Assembly: GCF_014651015.1 (NCBI RefSeq)
Contig: NZ_BMWB01000027.1
Span: 1-64,000 of the forward strand
DNA length: 64,000 nucleotides
Direction: 5' to 3'
Origin: Streptomyces xantholiticus
GTDB taxonomy: Bacteria > Actinomycetota > Actinomycetes > Streptomycetales > Streptomycetaceae
Positions 52,872 through 61,045 of the stretch are shown here, piece after piece. Each line of letters starts with the position of its first letter. Positions within the stretch are counted from its first letter, which is position 1. The position numbers and the translations under genes were made by a program. The notes under the pieces are model-generated. The model was given only the letters and a program-made list of their open reading frames with translations. It made no database searches and was not told the DNA's origin.

Positions 52872-52896
52872 CGCGCCGCGCTCCGCAGGCCTCGGA

Positions 52897-52930
52897 GGGC
52901 CGCCGCACCGGGTTCGGTGCGGCGGGCCCT
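52897..52930. terminator. Bidirectional hairpin between the POT gene and the surface operon
   Basis: CCGCCGCACC pairs with GGTGCGGCGG around a 6-nt loop, extended at the base by GGGC/GCCC with one bulged G, and followed by TTTGCC. It sits between convergent genes. Confidence 0.82.
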
Positions 52931-52948
52931 TTGCCGTTGGCCGGTCCG

Positions 52949-54334
52949 TCAGCGGGTGCCGCGCAGACGCTGCCACGGGGTGAAGGTGAACACCGCGCCG
53001 CCGAGCAGGATCACCGTGCCGGCGACGAGGGCCAGGGCGTGGAGGTCGCCGGTGTCCTCGGCGCCGGTCTCGGCGAGGCCGCCGGAGGTGCCGCCGGTTC
53101 CGCCCGTTCCGCCCGACGTTCCGCCGGATGCGGTGCCGCCACCGGTGCTCGTGCCGCCCGGCGCGCCGCCCGGCTGGGCCGCCGTGTCGAGCTCCAGGGA
53201 GACCGGCACGTCGGCGGGCGGGGTGCAGGTCGTGGTCGTGCCCAGCGCCTTGACCGTCAGCACGCCGGGGCTGAGCGTCGCCCTGCCGGACGCGCCGGGC
53301 TTGTATGTGCCCGTCAGGTCGGGGATGTCGATGGGGTCGCCGGACTTGATGGGCTCCTTGTTGGTCGGGCCCTCGACATGGACGAAGCCCTTGTCGGCCC
53401 CGCCCAGCTCGACCTCCATCGAGGGCTCGACGGAGTCGGCCGGAATATCGGCAGGGCTGTCCATCACGGACTTGGAGAACTTCACGGTCAGGTCGTAGTT
53501 CCCGCCGTTCTTCCTGGCGTCGATACGGACCGGGGAGACGGCGTTCTTGTCACCGATCGGGGTCTTGCAGGCGTACGCGACCTCGACCTCCTTGCCCTGG
53601 AAGTCGGTCGGGGCGGGGTCGCCGCCGCCGGTGGTGCCGCCGGAGGAGGTGGTTCCGCCGGACGTCGTGCCGCCGGAGGTGGTACCACCGTTGCTGCCGC
53701 CGGACGTCGTACCGCCGTTGCTGCCGCCGGAGGTCGTACCGCCGGACGTCGTGCCCCCCGAACTCGTACCGCCGGAGGTGCCGCCTCCGCCGTCCTTCAC
53801 CTTGATCCTCGCGCCGGCCTGGATCGTCTCCTTCGGCGAGCACCTGGTGTCCGTCGAGATCGGCTTCGAGACGTTGATGCCGTACGCGCCCGGCGTCAGC
53901 GTCACCTCGCCGGCCTTCTCCAGCTTCAGGGTGCCCTTCATGTCGGGCAGGATCATCGGACTGTTCTTCGGTATCGGCGGGTTCTGACGCGGGCCCTCCA
54001 TCTTCAGCTCGCCGCTCGCCGCGCCGCCCAGCGTGATCGTGCCGGTCGGCTTGACCGTGTCCTTCTGCAGGTCCAGCACGTCCGGGTTCTTCGAGGCGGC
54101 CTGGACGGTCTTCCACACCACCTCGACCTCGTCCCCGACCTTCGCCTCCGCGGGCGCGGTGATCTGCACCTTGGTGGTGCCCTGCACGGGCGGCAGGCCG
54201 GAGATGGGCGGCGGGATGCACTCCGTCGCGTACGAGACCTCGGCGGCCTGGGCGGGGCTCGCGGCCAGCAGGATCCCCGCGCCGCCGAGCATCAGCGCGA
54301 CCCCGGCCGCGCTCATCCTCCGTTGCGTACTCAC
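52949..54334 (-). CDS. LAETG sortase-type surface protein with duplicated domain
   Basis: A 461-residue surface protein. Signal peptide (SAAGVALMLGGAGILLAASP ... AQA), then domain 1 (about 30-180), a Gly/Ser/Thr linker of near-perfect GGTTSGG repeats (about 180-245), domain 2 (about 250-385) and a second Gly/Thr linker. The sorting signal follows: LAETG, a hydrophobic stretch (LALVAGTVILLGGAVF) and the basic tail WQRLRGTR. LAxTG is the motif favoured by class E sortases of Streptomyces. Domain 2 is clearly homologous to the LPQTG protein upstream (TVKALGTTTTCTP shared). The GTG at 54334 overlaps the previous stop. Fourth and last gene of the operon. Confidence 0.88.
   Translation of the reverse strand: MSTQRRMSAAGVALMLGGAGILLAASPAQAAEVSYATECIPPPISGLPPVQGTTKVQITAPAEAKVGDEVEVVWKTVQAASKNPDVLDLQKDTVKPTGTITLGGAASGELKMEGPRQNPPIPKNSPMILPDMKGTLKLEKAGEVTLTPGAYGINVSKPISTDTRCSPKETIQAGARIKVKDGGGGTSGGTSSGGTTSGGTTSGGSNGGTTSGGSNGGTTSGGTTSGGTTSSGGTTGGGDPAPTDFQGKEVEVAYACKTPIGDKNAVSPVRIDARKNGGNYDLTVKFSKSVMDSPADIPADSVEPSMEVELGGADKGFVHVEGPTNKEPIKSGDPIDIPDLTGTYKPGASGRATLSPGVLTVKALGTTTTCTPPADVPVSLELDTAAQPGGAPGGTSTGGGTASGGTSGGTGGTGGTSGGLAETGAEDTGDLHALALVAGTVILLGGAVFTFTPWQRLRGTR
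53628..53790 (-). repeat. Gly/Ser/Thr linker repeats in the LAETG protein
   Basis: Degenerate 18- to 24-bp units, read on the plus strand as variants of GCCGCCGGACGTCGTACC, encode GGTTSGG and GGSNGG blocks. The array is a flexible spacer between the two repeated domains and probably varies in length between strains. Confidence 0.82.
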
Positions 54335-55776
54335 GAATGTCCCTTCGTCGTGGATCGGCTCTCTGACGGTGCGGAGTCAGGGACTTGCGGTGGTGTTTCG
54401 TTCCGTGCCGTTGCCGGTGAGGGTGTTGGTGCGGGGGTGGAGCGGGCGTGGCGCGGTTTGGGGGGCCGTACCTTGTCGACGACCGCCATGCCGATACGGA
54501 ACACGGCGGCCGGTACGACGAGCGCGAGCAACACCCGGAAGACCGTCACGCCCCAGGGCATCGGCACACCCCAGGGCTGCTCCGCCAGGACCTTGTTGCC
54601 GTACTTCACGGAGATCGAGTAGTCGCCGTGCGCGCCGGCCGAGAGCTGCACGGGCAACTCGATGCGGGCCTTCTCTCCGGGCCTGATCGTGCCGCGCCAC
54701 TGCTGCTCCTCCCACTGCGGGGCGAACACGCCGTGCGCGGTGCCGATCTGGAACACCGGATCCCGGACGGGGGCGGTGCCGAGGTTGCCGACGGTGAACC
54801 CGAAGGTCCGGGTGGGCGGGGCACCGAAGAACACGAGCAGGCCCGAGTCGCCCTCGAGCCGGGTCGTGGTGAGCATCGCGAGTCTCCCGCCGCCGGTCTG
54901 CTCCGGAAGCGGCGCGGTCGGGTGCCCGGCCACCACGAACTCGACGTCGACGAGCTGCTGTTCGCCCGTGACGGTGGCGACGTGCACGACGCAGGGACAC
55001 GGAACGGGCGGCTCGGCCACCGGGACCTTGCTGGTGAACGAGCCCGCCGAGTCGGTGGTGACGGCGCGGCCGTCCGCGTTGGCGCAGGAGTTGGTGCCGC
55101 CGATCACGCCCGTGGCGGGGGTGGCCCGGCCGCAGACGAGGAGCATGAGGAGTGTGCCGGGCCGCCAGTGGGTGCCGCTGACGGAGAGGTCGCCGCCCTT
55201 GCCGGCCTGCGGAGCGGAGAGTTTCACGTCGGGGGCGGACGGGGCGGCGAGAGCTGGGGTGGTGGCCGGCAGCAGGAACAGGGCGGCGGCGACGGCGGTC
55301 AGGGCGCGGCGGGCAGCCCTTCCCCCACCCCACCCCTCCCCGGAACCGCGGGCGGGCCCCCGGGCCCCCGGTCTCCGTGGGGGCTTCTCCCCCCATCCCC
55401 CCGCCCAGGCAGCTTCGCGCCGGGCACCCACGGCCGGGGCGGCCCCAAGGCGGGCGTCCGGCGGCGGCCAGGCAGTCCGGCGCCGCAGCCGGCGGGACAC
55501 CCGAGCGGTCGGGTGGCTCGCCCCGGGCGCGCCCGGGGCGGGCGTCGCACAGCCAGTGGCCAGGCTGTGCGGGCCGGGCACGGACGGGGCGACGAGTCGC
55601 CTCAGCGCCGGCCAGGCGCCAGCCGGGCAGCGCGAGACGGGCGCGGACAGGGCGACGACTGCCCCCGGAGCCGGCCACCAGGCAGTCGCCAGGCGGCGCA
55701 GGCCCGGCGCGGCGCGGTGCGCGATGGGCACCGCGCGGCGGCGCGGGGCGGGGGCGGACAGGGACAAGGGGGGCAT
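54331..55776 (-). CDS. Membrane-anchored protein with neocarzinostatin-like ectodomain and long basic N-terminus
   Basis: About 481 residues. An excellent GGAGG site 6 nt before the ATG at 55776, just after the previous stop, supports the start. Residues 1-155 are Arg/Ala/Pro-rich with irregular repeats, unlike an exported protein. Then come a signal-like segment (RRALTAVAAALFLLPATTPA, about 155-178), an Ig-like beta domain resembling neocarzinostatin-family folds (DLSVSGTHWRPGTLLMLLVC, paired Cys), a second domain (FGFTVGNLGTAPVRDPVFQI), a membrane segment (VFRVLLALVVPAAVFRIGMA) and a polar tail. The neocarzinostatin link is based on pattern only. The N-terminal extension may be an insertion or mis-start. 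Confidence 0.72.
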   Translation of the reverse strand: MPPLSLSAPAPRRRAVPIAHRAAPGLRRLATAWWPAPGAVVALSAPVSRCPAGAWPALRRLVAPSVPGPHSLATGCATPAPGAPGASHPTARVSRRLRRRTAWPPPDARLGAAPAVGARREAAWAGGWGEKPPRRPGARGPARGSGEGWGGGRAARRALTAVAAALFLLPATTPALAAPSAPDVKLSAPQAGKGGDLSVSGTHWRPGTLLMLLVCGRATPATGVIGGTNSCANADGRAVTTDSAGSFTSKVPVAEPPVPCPCVVHVATVTGEQQLVDVEFVVAGHPTAPLPEQTGGGRLAMLTTTRLEGDSGLLVFFGAPPTRTFGFTVGNLGTAPVRDPVFQIGTAHGVFAPQWEEQQWRGTIRPGEKARIELPVQLSAGAHGDYSISVKYGNKVLAEQPWGVPMPWGVTVFRVLLALVVPAAVFRIGMAVVDKVRPPKPRHARSTPAPTPSPATARNETPPQVPDSAPSESRSTTKGHS

Positions 55777-55778
55777 CG

Positions 55779-56519
55779 TCAGCCTCCTGCTCTCTTGGCG
55801 CGGCGGCGGCGGAACCACAGAGGGGCGGGCAGGAGCAGGAGGAGCGGAAGCAGGGCCGGCCAGGGGACGAAGGTCTTCGACAGCGTCGACTCCGCGTGCA
55901 CGCCGCCTGCCGCCGTGATGTTCAGGCGGAGGTCGACGGCGTCCAGCGTCGGAGCGTCCCAGCGCTCGGTGAGCGAGACCCGGCGCGCGGGGTCAAGCGG
56001 GTCCAGTTCGCGGGGCGGGTATGTGGTGGGGGCGCTGAGGAGACCGTCGGTGTGGAGGGACACGCGCGGCGACAGGGGCGTGTTGCCGCGGTTGACGAGC
56101 GTGTAGCGGACGGATCCGCCGGAGTAGGACACGTCCTCGACCGTGAGCGCCGGGACCTTCGGGCCGCTCACGCGCAGATGGATCCGGATCGGCTCCGACC
56201 GGCCGCCGGCCGACGTCGTGATCGTGGCCGTCCGTTCGCCGGGGGGCGTGTCCGCGGGAACGGTCACCGTGAAGGGGACCTCCGCCCGGGTGCGGGCCGG
56301 GATCGTCACCTCGTCGACCGCGAGGGCGATCCACGGCGTCGGGGCGCGGGAGGCACGCAGCCCCACGGTGAGCGGCTGCGAGCCCCGGTTCATGACAAGA
56401 ACGCGGTCCTCGAGCACCATGCCGGGGCTGCCTTCCAGATACACGTACTCACGCCCCGGCTCCCAGCCGGCCGTGGGCGGCACGGCAAGGGCGAGTACGA
56501 GCGCGAGCGCGGCCCGCAC
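55779..56519 (-). CDS. DUF916/WxL-like membrane-anchored surface protein
   Basis: A 246-residue protein with signal peptide (ALALVLALAVPPTAG), an extracytoplasmic part and a C-terminal anchor (WPALLPLLLLLPAPLWFRRR). The N-terminal half, YVYLEGSPGMVLEDRVLVMN and VTIPARTRAEVPFTVTVPAD, follows the WxL peptidoglycan-binding/DUF916 pattern. The second half (SVRYTLVNRGNTPLSPRVSL) is like the DUF3324-type extension. In Firmicutes these proteins tether WxL surface complexes to the wall. Its GTG at 56519 is 3 bp after the stop of the LPQTG gene, and the next gene starts 2 bp after its own stop. Confidence 0.8.
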   Translation of the reverse strand: MRAALALVLALAVPPTAGWEPGREYVYLEGSPGMVLEDRVLVMNRGSQPLTVGLRASRAPTPWIALAVDEVTIPARTRAEVPFTVTVPADTPPGERTATITTSAGGRSEPIRIHLRVSGPKVPALTVEDVSYSGGSVRYTLVNRGNTPLSPRVSLHTDGLLSAPTTYPPRELDPLDPARRVSLTERWDAPTLDAVDLRLNITAAGGVHAESTLSKTFVPWPALLPLLLLLPAPLWFRRRRAKRAGG

Positions 56520-56522
56520 GGG

Positions 56523-57206
56523 TCAGCCCGCGGCCCGGCCGTCGGACGTACCACCGTGCGCGCTACCGCGCCGCGTCAGCCACAGCACACCGGCCGCCCC
56601 GGCCAGCAGAACCGTTCCGCCGAGCGTGCCGAGCGCCATGGCCGAGTCCAGCGGGCCGGTCTGCGGCAGTTCCGAGGAATCGGTGCCGCTGGTGCCGCCC
56701 ACCGCGGTGACGTCCAGCTCGAGGGAGGGCCGGGGGCTGTTCTTCGGTGTGCAGGTCGTGGTCGTACCGAGGGCCTTGATCGTCAGCACGCCCGCAGTGA
56801 AGGTGACCTTGCCGCTCTTCTTCGGGGTGTACGTACCCGATAGGTCGCTGATCCTGATCGGCGTCTCCGCAGGGACGGCCGCCGCATTGGGCGGGCCGGA
56901 CACCTGCACCTTCCCGGTCTCCGCGCCGCCGAGTTCGATGACCGCGCTCGGATTCATGGCGCCCTTGCCCAGCTCGACCGGGCTGGAGGAGACGCCCTTC
57001 TGGAAGGACATCGTGAGCTTGTACGCGCTGCCGCTCTTCACGGCCTTGATGTCGATCGGCGAGACCGCGCCCTTCGGGCCGATCGGGGTCTGGCACTGGT
57101 AGTCGACGTCCACGACGGCCGCCTGCGCGGTGGGGGCGCTCATCAGCACCACCGGGCCCGCCACCGCTGCTGCCAGCGCGAGAGCTGTTCGTTTCTGGTA
57201 CGACAC
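56523..57206 (-). CDS. LPQTG sortase-anchored surface protein
   Basis: A 227-residue surface protein. Signal peptide (ALALAAAVAGPVVLMSAPTA ... QA), one beta-rich domain (about 32-165) and the sorting signal LPQTG with a hydrophobic stretch (ALGTLGGTVLLAGAAGVLWL) and a basic tail. The domain (CQTPIGPKGAVSPIDIKAVK, then IELGGAETGKVQVSGPP and LTIKALGTTTTCTP) recurs in the LAETG protein. Three Cys residues of the first are placed as in that copy. It is the promoter-proximal gene, starting with GTG at 57206 behind GAGGGGACC. No sortase gene lies in the window. Confidence 0.88.
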   Translation of the reverse strand: MSYQKRTALALAAAVAGPVVLMSAPTAQAAVVDVDYQCQTPIGPKGAVSPIDIKAVKSGSAYKLTMSFQKGVSSSPVELGKGAMNPSAVIELGGAETGKVQVSGPPNAAAVPAETPIRISDLSGTYTPKKSGKVTFTAGVLTIKALGTTTTCTPKNSPRPSLELDVTAVGGTSGTDSSELPQTGPLDSAMALGTLGGTVLLAGAAGVLWLTRRGSAHGGTSDGRAAG

Positions 57207-57293
57207 GTCGGTCCCCTCGGCCGCAACGGTAACTGACGACACATCAGATCGGGCGCTCAAGGTACGCCGGAGGCCGTGGGGAGGGAAGACAAA

Positions 57294-57316
57294 GAGCACG
57301 CCGTATCGACGTGCTC
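57294..57316 (-). terminator. Hairpin after the anti-sigma gene
   Basis: GAGCACG pairs with CGTGCTC around a 9-nt loop; read on the minus strand it is followed by TCTTTGTCTTC. It ends the anti-sigma transcription unit about 20 bp after its stop and before the surface operon promoter. Confidence 0.68.
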
Positions 57317-57337
57317 CACAAGAGATTCAAACGGTGC

Positions 57338-57850
57338 TCACGCGGGCGCGGCGAGCTCCGCCCACACCGTCTTGCCCGGCGAGCCGGGGGTACGCACGAC
57401 CCCCCAGTCCATGCAGAGCCGCTGGACGATGAACATGCCGTGCCCTCCGGGCCGCCCCGCGCGGTGCGGTGTGCGCGGCGAGGGGTGCCCGGCTCCGCGG
57501 TCGGCGACCTCGAGCCGCAGCACCTTGCCGTCGCAGCCGACACGCAGTTCCTCCGGGCCCTCGGCGTGCAGACAGGCGTTGGTGACCAGTTCGGAGACGA
57601 CGAGGAGCACGTCCTCGGCGGCGGCCCTTCGGTCGGCCGTCGCGGCGGGCAGCCATCCCCAGTCGTGGAGCGCCTGCCGCGTGAAGTCACGGGCGAGCGG
57701 AACGATGCCGCTGGCCGCGCCCAGGGCAAGACTGCGCACGGCACCCCCGGGCACACCCAGGGACGCCGGGACGGGTACGGCCGGTGCCGCGCCGGCGCCA
57801 CCCGGCTCGGGGCCGAGGTCGCCCGGCTGTTGCTGCCGGGTGGTGCTCAT
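57338..57850 (-). CDS. prsI: Anti-sigma factor, GHKL ATPase (RsbW/PrsI type)
   Basis: A 170-residue serine-kinase-like anti-sigma factor. After a Pro/Gly-rich N-terminus it shows the N-box VVSELVTNACLHAEG, the G1 box VADRGAGHPSP and the G2 box GGHGMFIVQRLCMDWGVV. Such proteins bind a SigB-type sigma factor and phosphorylate their antagonist. With the STAS gene 180 bp upstream and the sigma gene divergent, it completes a partner-switching set. The symbol follows the S. coelicolor SigI-PrsI-ArsI module as I remember it, not a database match. Confidence 0.82.
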   Translation of the reverse strand: MSTTRQQQPGDLGPEPGGAGAAPAVPVPASLGVPGGAVRSLALGAASGIVPLARDFTRQALHDWGWLPAATADRRAAAEDVLLVVSELVTNACLHAEGPEELRVGCDGKVLRLEVADRGAGHPSPRTPHRAGRPGGHGMFIVQRLCMDWGVVRTPGSPGKTVWAELAAPA

Positions 57851-58030
57851 CAGCGCTTCACCTCACCGATTCACCGTTTCACCAGTTCGCCATGGTTCAA
57901 CTAAGCAGTTTCCATACGCAGAGAGTGCTGGGCGTTCAACGTTCTGCGGGGTTCTCCTGCCCGACCGAATCGTGACAACACCCACTTGGTCGACACGGTC
58001 CGCGTGACGCGGGCAACACGGGCCGGTCCG

Positions 58031-58399
58031 TCAGTGGACCAGGGCGTCCTCGAGGGAGTCGTGCACGGTGAAGACCGCGTCCGCACCGGTGATCTCGAAG
58101 ACTCGTGCCACCACGGGCAGCATCCCGGCCAGATGGACCCCTCCCCCGCCCGCCTCGGCCTTCAGCCGGGCGCCGAGCAGGACGTTGAGCCCGGTGGAAT
58201 CACAGAACTCCAGCTGTGAGCAGTCGATGACCAGTCGTACACGGCCTTGCTCCACCGCCTCCTCCAAGGGCACCCGCAGCAGGTCGGCGGTGTGGTGATC
58301 GAGCTCACCCGCCGGTTTCACAATCTCGCTGCGCCCCTCGGTCCGAACGTCGACCTGAAGCCGGCCCCGATTCACGCTGCCGACCGTCTCACGGTCCAT
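58031..58399 (-). CDS. arsI: Anti-sigma factor antagonist, STAS domain
   Basis: A 122-residue STAS protein. The phosphorylation loop is CSQLEFCDSTGLNVLLGARL, with Ser after Asp as in RsbV-type antagonists; the start VDVRTEGRSEIVKPAGELDH is also typical. Dephosphorylated, it would bind the neighbouring GHKL kinase and free the sigma factor. The ATG at 58399 (MDRETVGSVNRG) is preferred; the longer frame has no STAS character. It is co-directional with the anti-sigma gene and divergent from the sigma gene, which shares the 295-bp region 58400-58694. Confidence 0.85.
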   Translation of the reverse strand: MDRETVGSVNRGRLQVDVRTEGRSEIVKPAGELDHHTADLLRVPLEEAVEQGRVRLVIDCSQLEFCDSTGLNVLLGARLKAEAGGGGVHLAGMLPVVARVFEITGADAVFTVHDSLEDALVH

Positions 58400-58694
58400 G
58401 CCGTCCCTTTTCGCCGTGTCGTTCACTGCGTCGTCCACCGTGTCCTGCCTCACATCAGACACCGTCGACGGACAGCGCTGACGCCCGTCGAACCCTACGC
58501 CCATCCTGGGGCCCTCCGGTAGCCGAACCAACCGACAATACGGACAAAGTAAAGATACGCCACTTGCGATCGTCGTGGCCGACCCGGTAGGGCTAGTAGG
58601 GACACAACCAACACGGCCGGCTTTGGAGGCGCCGCTCACCGCAGCAGCATGTATGGGCTTCGGCAGCCATATGCCGAGAACGATGGAGGAGACC
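58400..58694. promoter_or_regulatory. Divergent promoter region of the sigma switch
   Basis: A 295-bp interval between the antagonist and sigma genes. A moderately AT-rich patch (GACAATACGGACAAAGTAAAG, around 58531-58551) is the most promoter-like stretch. I could not identify a SigB-type GTTT/GGGTA pair. No hairpins or other repeats stand out. Confidence 0.4.
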
Positions 58695-59588
58695 ATGTCA
58701 CCCCGGCTCGACGAAACGCGTACCCCCCACGCGCCGTCGACACTGTCCACTCCCACCGACGAGACGGTCGCGGAGCCGCAGGGCCTGGAAGGCCTTCCCG
58801 AGATCCCGCCGTTCGAAGAAGTAGGAGCGCTGGACGCGCGAGAACTGTCCAAGACGCTCTTCGCACGCCTCGTGTCCCTCGAGGAGGGCACGCACGAGTA
58901 CGCGTACGTCCGCAACACGCTCGTCGAACTGAACCTCGCGCTGGTCAAGTTCGCCGCCTCCCGGTTCCGTACCCGCAGCGAACCGATGGAGGACATCGTC
59001 CAGGTCGGCACGATCGGCCTGATCAAGGCGATCGACCGCTTCGAACTCAGCCGCGGCGTCGAGTTCCCCACCTTCGCGATGCCGACCATCATCGGCGAGA
59101 TCAAGCGCTTCTTCCGCGACACCAGCTGGTCGGTGCGGGTGCCGCGCCGCCTGCAGGAGCTGCGGCTGGACCTCGCGAAGGCCGGCGACGAGCTGTCCCA
59201 GCAGCTGGACCGCGCGCCCACCGTCGACGAGCTCGCCCAGCGGCTCGACATCGGCAGGGACGAGGTCGTCGAAGGCATGGCCGCGAGCAACGCGTACACG
59301 GCGAGCTCGCTGGACGCCCAGCCGGAGGACGACGAGTCCGAGGGCGCCCTCGCCCACCGCATCGGCTACGAGGACCACGGGCTCGAGGGCATCGAGTACG
59401 TCGAGTCGCTCAAGCCGATGATCGCGGGCCTGCCGCCGCGGGACCGCCAGATCCTGTCCCTCCGGTTCGTCGCCAACATGACGCAGGCGGAGATCGGCGA
59501 AGAACTCGGCATCTCTCAGATGCACGTCTCCAGGCTGCTGTCCCGCACGCTGAACAGGCTCCGCAAGGGACTGACGCTCGAGGAGTGA
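58695..59588 (+). CDS. sigI: SigB/SigF-family RNA polymerase sigma factor
   Basis: A 297-residue group 3 sigma factor of the stress/development type. Region 2 (LVELNLALVKFAASRFRTRS, EDIVQVGTIGLIKAIDRFEL, FPTFAMPTIIGEIKRFFRDT), region 3 (VRVPRRLQELRLDLAKAGDE, APTVDELAQRLDIGRDEVVE) and region 4 (MTQAEIGEELGISQMHVSRL) are complete. The start at 58695 (MSPRLDETRTP) has GGAGGAG upstream; ATGs at 58653, 58671 and 58683 are also in frame. Its anti-sigma and antagonist are encoded divergently. The symbol is by synteny with S. coelicolor and should be verified. Confidence 0.88.
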   Translation: MSPRLDETRTPHAPSTLSTPTDETVAEPQGLEGLPEIPPFEEVGALDARELSKTLFARLVSLEEGTHEYAYVRNTLVELNLALVKFAASRFRTRSEPMEDIVQVGTIGLIKAIDRFELSRGVEFPTFAMPTIIGEIKRFFRDTSWSVRVPRRLQELRLDLAKAGDELSQQLDRAPTVDELAQRLDIGRDEVVEGMAASNAYTASSLDAQPEDDESEGALAHRIGYEDHGLEGIEYVESLKPMIAGLPPRDRQILSLRFVANMTQAEIGEELGISQMHVSRLLSRTLNRLRKGLTLEE

Positions 59589-59627
59589 ACCGGGACCGCT
59601 TCAGGTGCCTGCTGCTGCACCGGCCTC

Positions 59628-59662
59628 GGAAGGGCCCATTCCGTCAAGGAATGGGCCCTTCC
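59628..59662 (+). terminator. Perfect 15-bp hairpin after the sigma gene
   Basis: GGAAGGGCCCATTCC pairs with GGAATGGGCCCTTCC around a 5-nt loop (GTCAA), followed by TCGTTATT. It lies 40 bp after the stop codon of the sigma gene. Confidence 0.9.
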
Positions 59663-59725
59663 TCGTTATTGACGGGGCAGTCCTGATTGGTCCACATTGG
59701 CCCAGGAGCAAGTGGGGGGAAACAC

Positions 59726-60991
59726 ATGGCTCTTGGGGAGGGCTGCCCACAGGCGTACGCACCGCTCGAAGAGCTGATGCGGCGTCGCCTGGGCAGGGAT
59801 TGCCTGTACGTGCCGTCATGCCGTCTCGGGCTCTACGTCGCGCTGCGACACTGGTGCCCGCCCGGCGGCCGGGTGCTGATGTCGCCGGTCAACGACGACG
59901 TCATTTTCTTCGTGGTGCTCGCGGCCGGGCTGCGGCCCGTACAGGCACCGTTACGGGCGGACGACGGGACCATCGACACCACGGCCGTCCCGGATTCCGT
60001 GTGGGACGGCCTGTCCGCCGTCCTCACCACCAACCTGTACGGCAACCCGGACCCCGCCCCGGAACTGCGTGCCCGCTGCGACCGGTTGGGCATCCCGCTC
60101 CTGGAGGACGCGGCGCACGCCATCGGCACGGTGGTGGCGGGGCGGCCGGTCGGCAGCTTCGGTGACGCGTCCGTCTTCAGCCTCTCCAAGCACACCGGCG
60201 CCGGTACGGGCGGGTTCCTCACGGTCGCCGACCCGGCGGCACGGGAGGAGCTCGCGCGGGCCAGGGACGAACTGCTCACGCCCTCGCGACTGTCGGCGGA
60301 GCTGGTGCACGGCCTGCGTCCGTACGCCGAGGCCGCCGTGCGGGGCCTGCGGCTGACCGGTGCGGCCAGGGCGGCACTGCGACTGCTCGGGTTCGAGGAA
60401 CGCACGGACATCCGGATGGCGCTGAGGCCGGAAGAACTCGCCCGGGCGCTCGCGCCGACGCCGTCGCTCGACGCGTTCGACTCCTGGGTGCGGGTGGACA
60501 TGCACAGCTACCGGCTCGTGCCCGGCCGGGTCGGGTCACGGCGTACGCAGCGGCTGCTCTTGCGGCTCGACGAACGGCTCGCGGCCCATCTCGCCGGTAC
60601 CCAGCGGTTGTTGGACACACCGTGGGCCGCGCCACGGCCGGGGCCCGCACAGCCGCTGTTCCGGGTGCCGCTGCTGGTGGAGGACCGTGACGCCGCGGCG
60701 GCGGCGCTCGCGCGCCACCGGATCACCGTGGGCCACCTCTACGATCCGCCCCTCGACGTCTACGCGGGCGACCGTTTCACCGACGCGTCGCCGGCCCCGT
60801 CCGCCGCGGCCTGGTTCGCCCGCCACGCCCTGCCGGTGGACCCGCTGCAGGCGGACCGGGTCGCGGCCGTGCTGGACCGCTCCGGCGTGCGCCCGGCCCG
60901 GCCGCCGGGGGCCGCGTCCGTCCGCGTGCCGACCCGCATACCGGCGAACGTCCTGCGCGACCCGCCCCGCGTGCGGCGGTCCCCCAGGTGA
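59726..60991 (+). CDS. DegT/DnrJ/EryC1/StrS-type aminotransferase
   Basis: A 421-residue PLP enzyme related to sugar aminotransferases. The lysine motif is DASVFSLSKHTGAGTGGFLT, with the acidic pyridine-binding residue in IPLLEDAAHAIGTVV and a nucleotide-sugar-type region GLSAVLTTNLYGNPDPAPEL. It would transfer an amino group to a keto-sugar or act as a dehydratase-like member. The ATG at 59726 follows GGGGGGAAACAC. It heads a plus-strand run with two small genes. The Pro/Arg-rich tail (from about residue 395) is not typical. Neighbours suggest surface polysaccharide, but the sugar is unknown. Confidence 0.85.
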   Translation: MALGEGCPQAYAPLEELMRRRLGRDCLYVPSCRLGLYVALRHWCPPGGRVLMSPVNDDVIFFVVLAAGLRPVQAPLRADDGTIDTTAVPDSVWDGLSAVLTTNLYGNPDPAPELRARCDRLGIPLLEDAAHAIGTVVAGRPVGSFGDASVFSLSKHTGAGTGGFLTVADPAAREELARARDELLTPSRLSAELVHGLRPYAEAAVRGLRLTGAARAALRLLGFEERTDIRMALRPEELARALAPTPSLDAFDSWVRVDMHSYRLVPGRVGSRRTQRLLLRLDERLAAHLAGTQRLLDTPWAAPRPGPAQPLFRVPLLVEDRDAAAAALARHRITVGHLYDPPLDVYAGDRFTDASPAPSAAAWFARHALPVDPLQADRVAAVLDRSGVRPARPPGAASVRVPTRIPANVLRDPPRVRRSPR

Positions 60992-61045
60992 CCCACCCGC
61001 CCCGCGTCGAGCGCCTGCCGGTGGTCGGCCCGACTGCCGCGGCGC

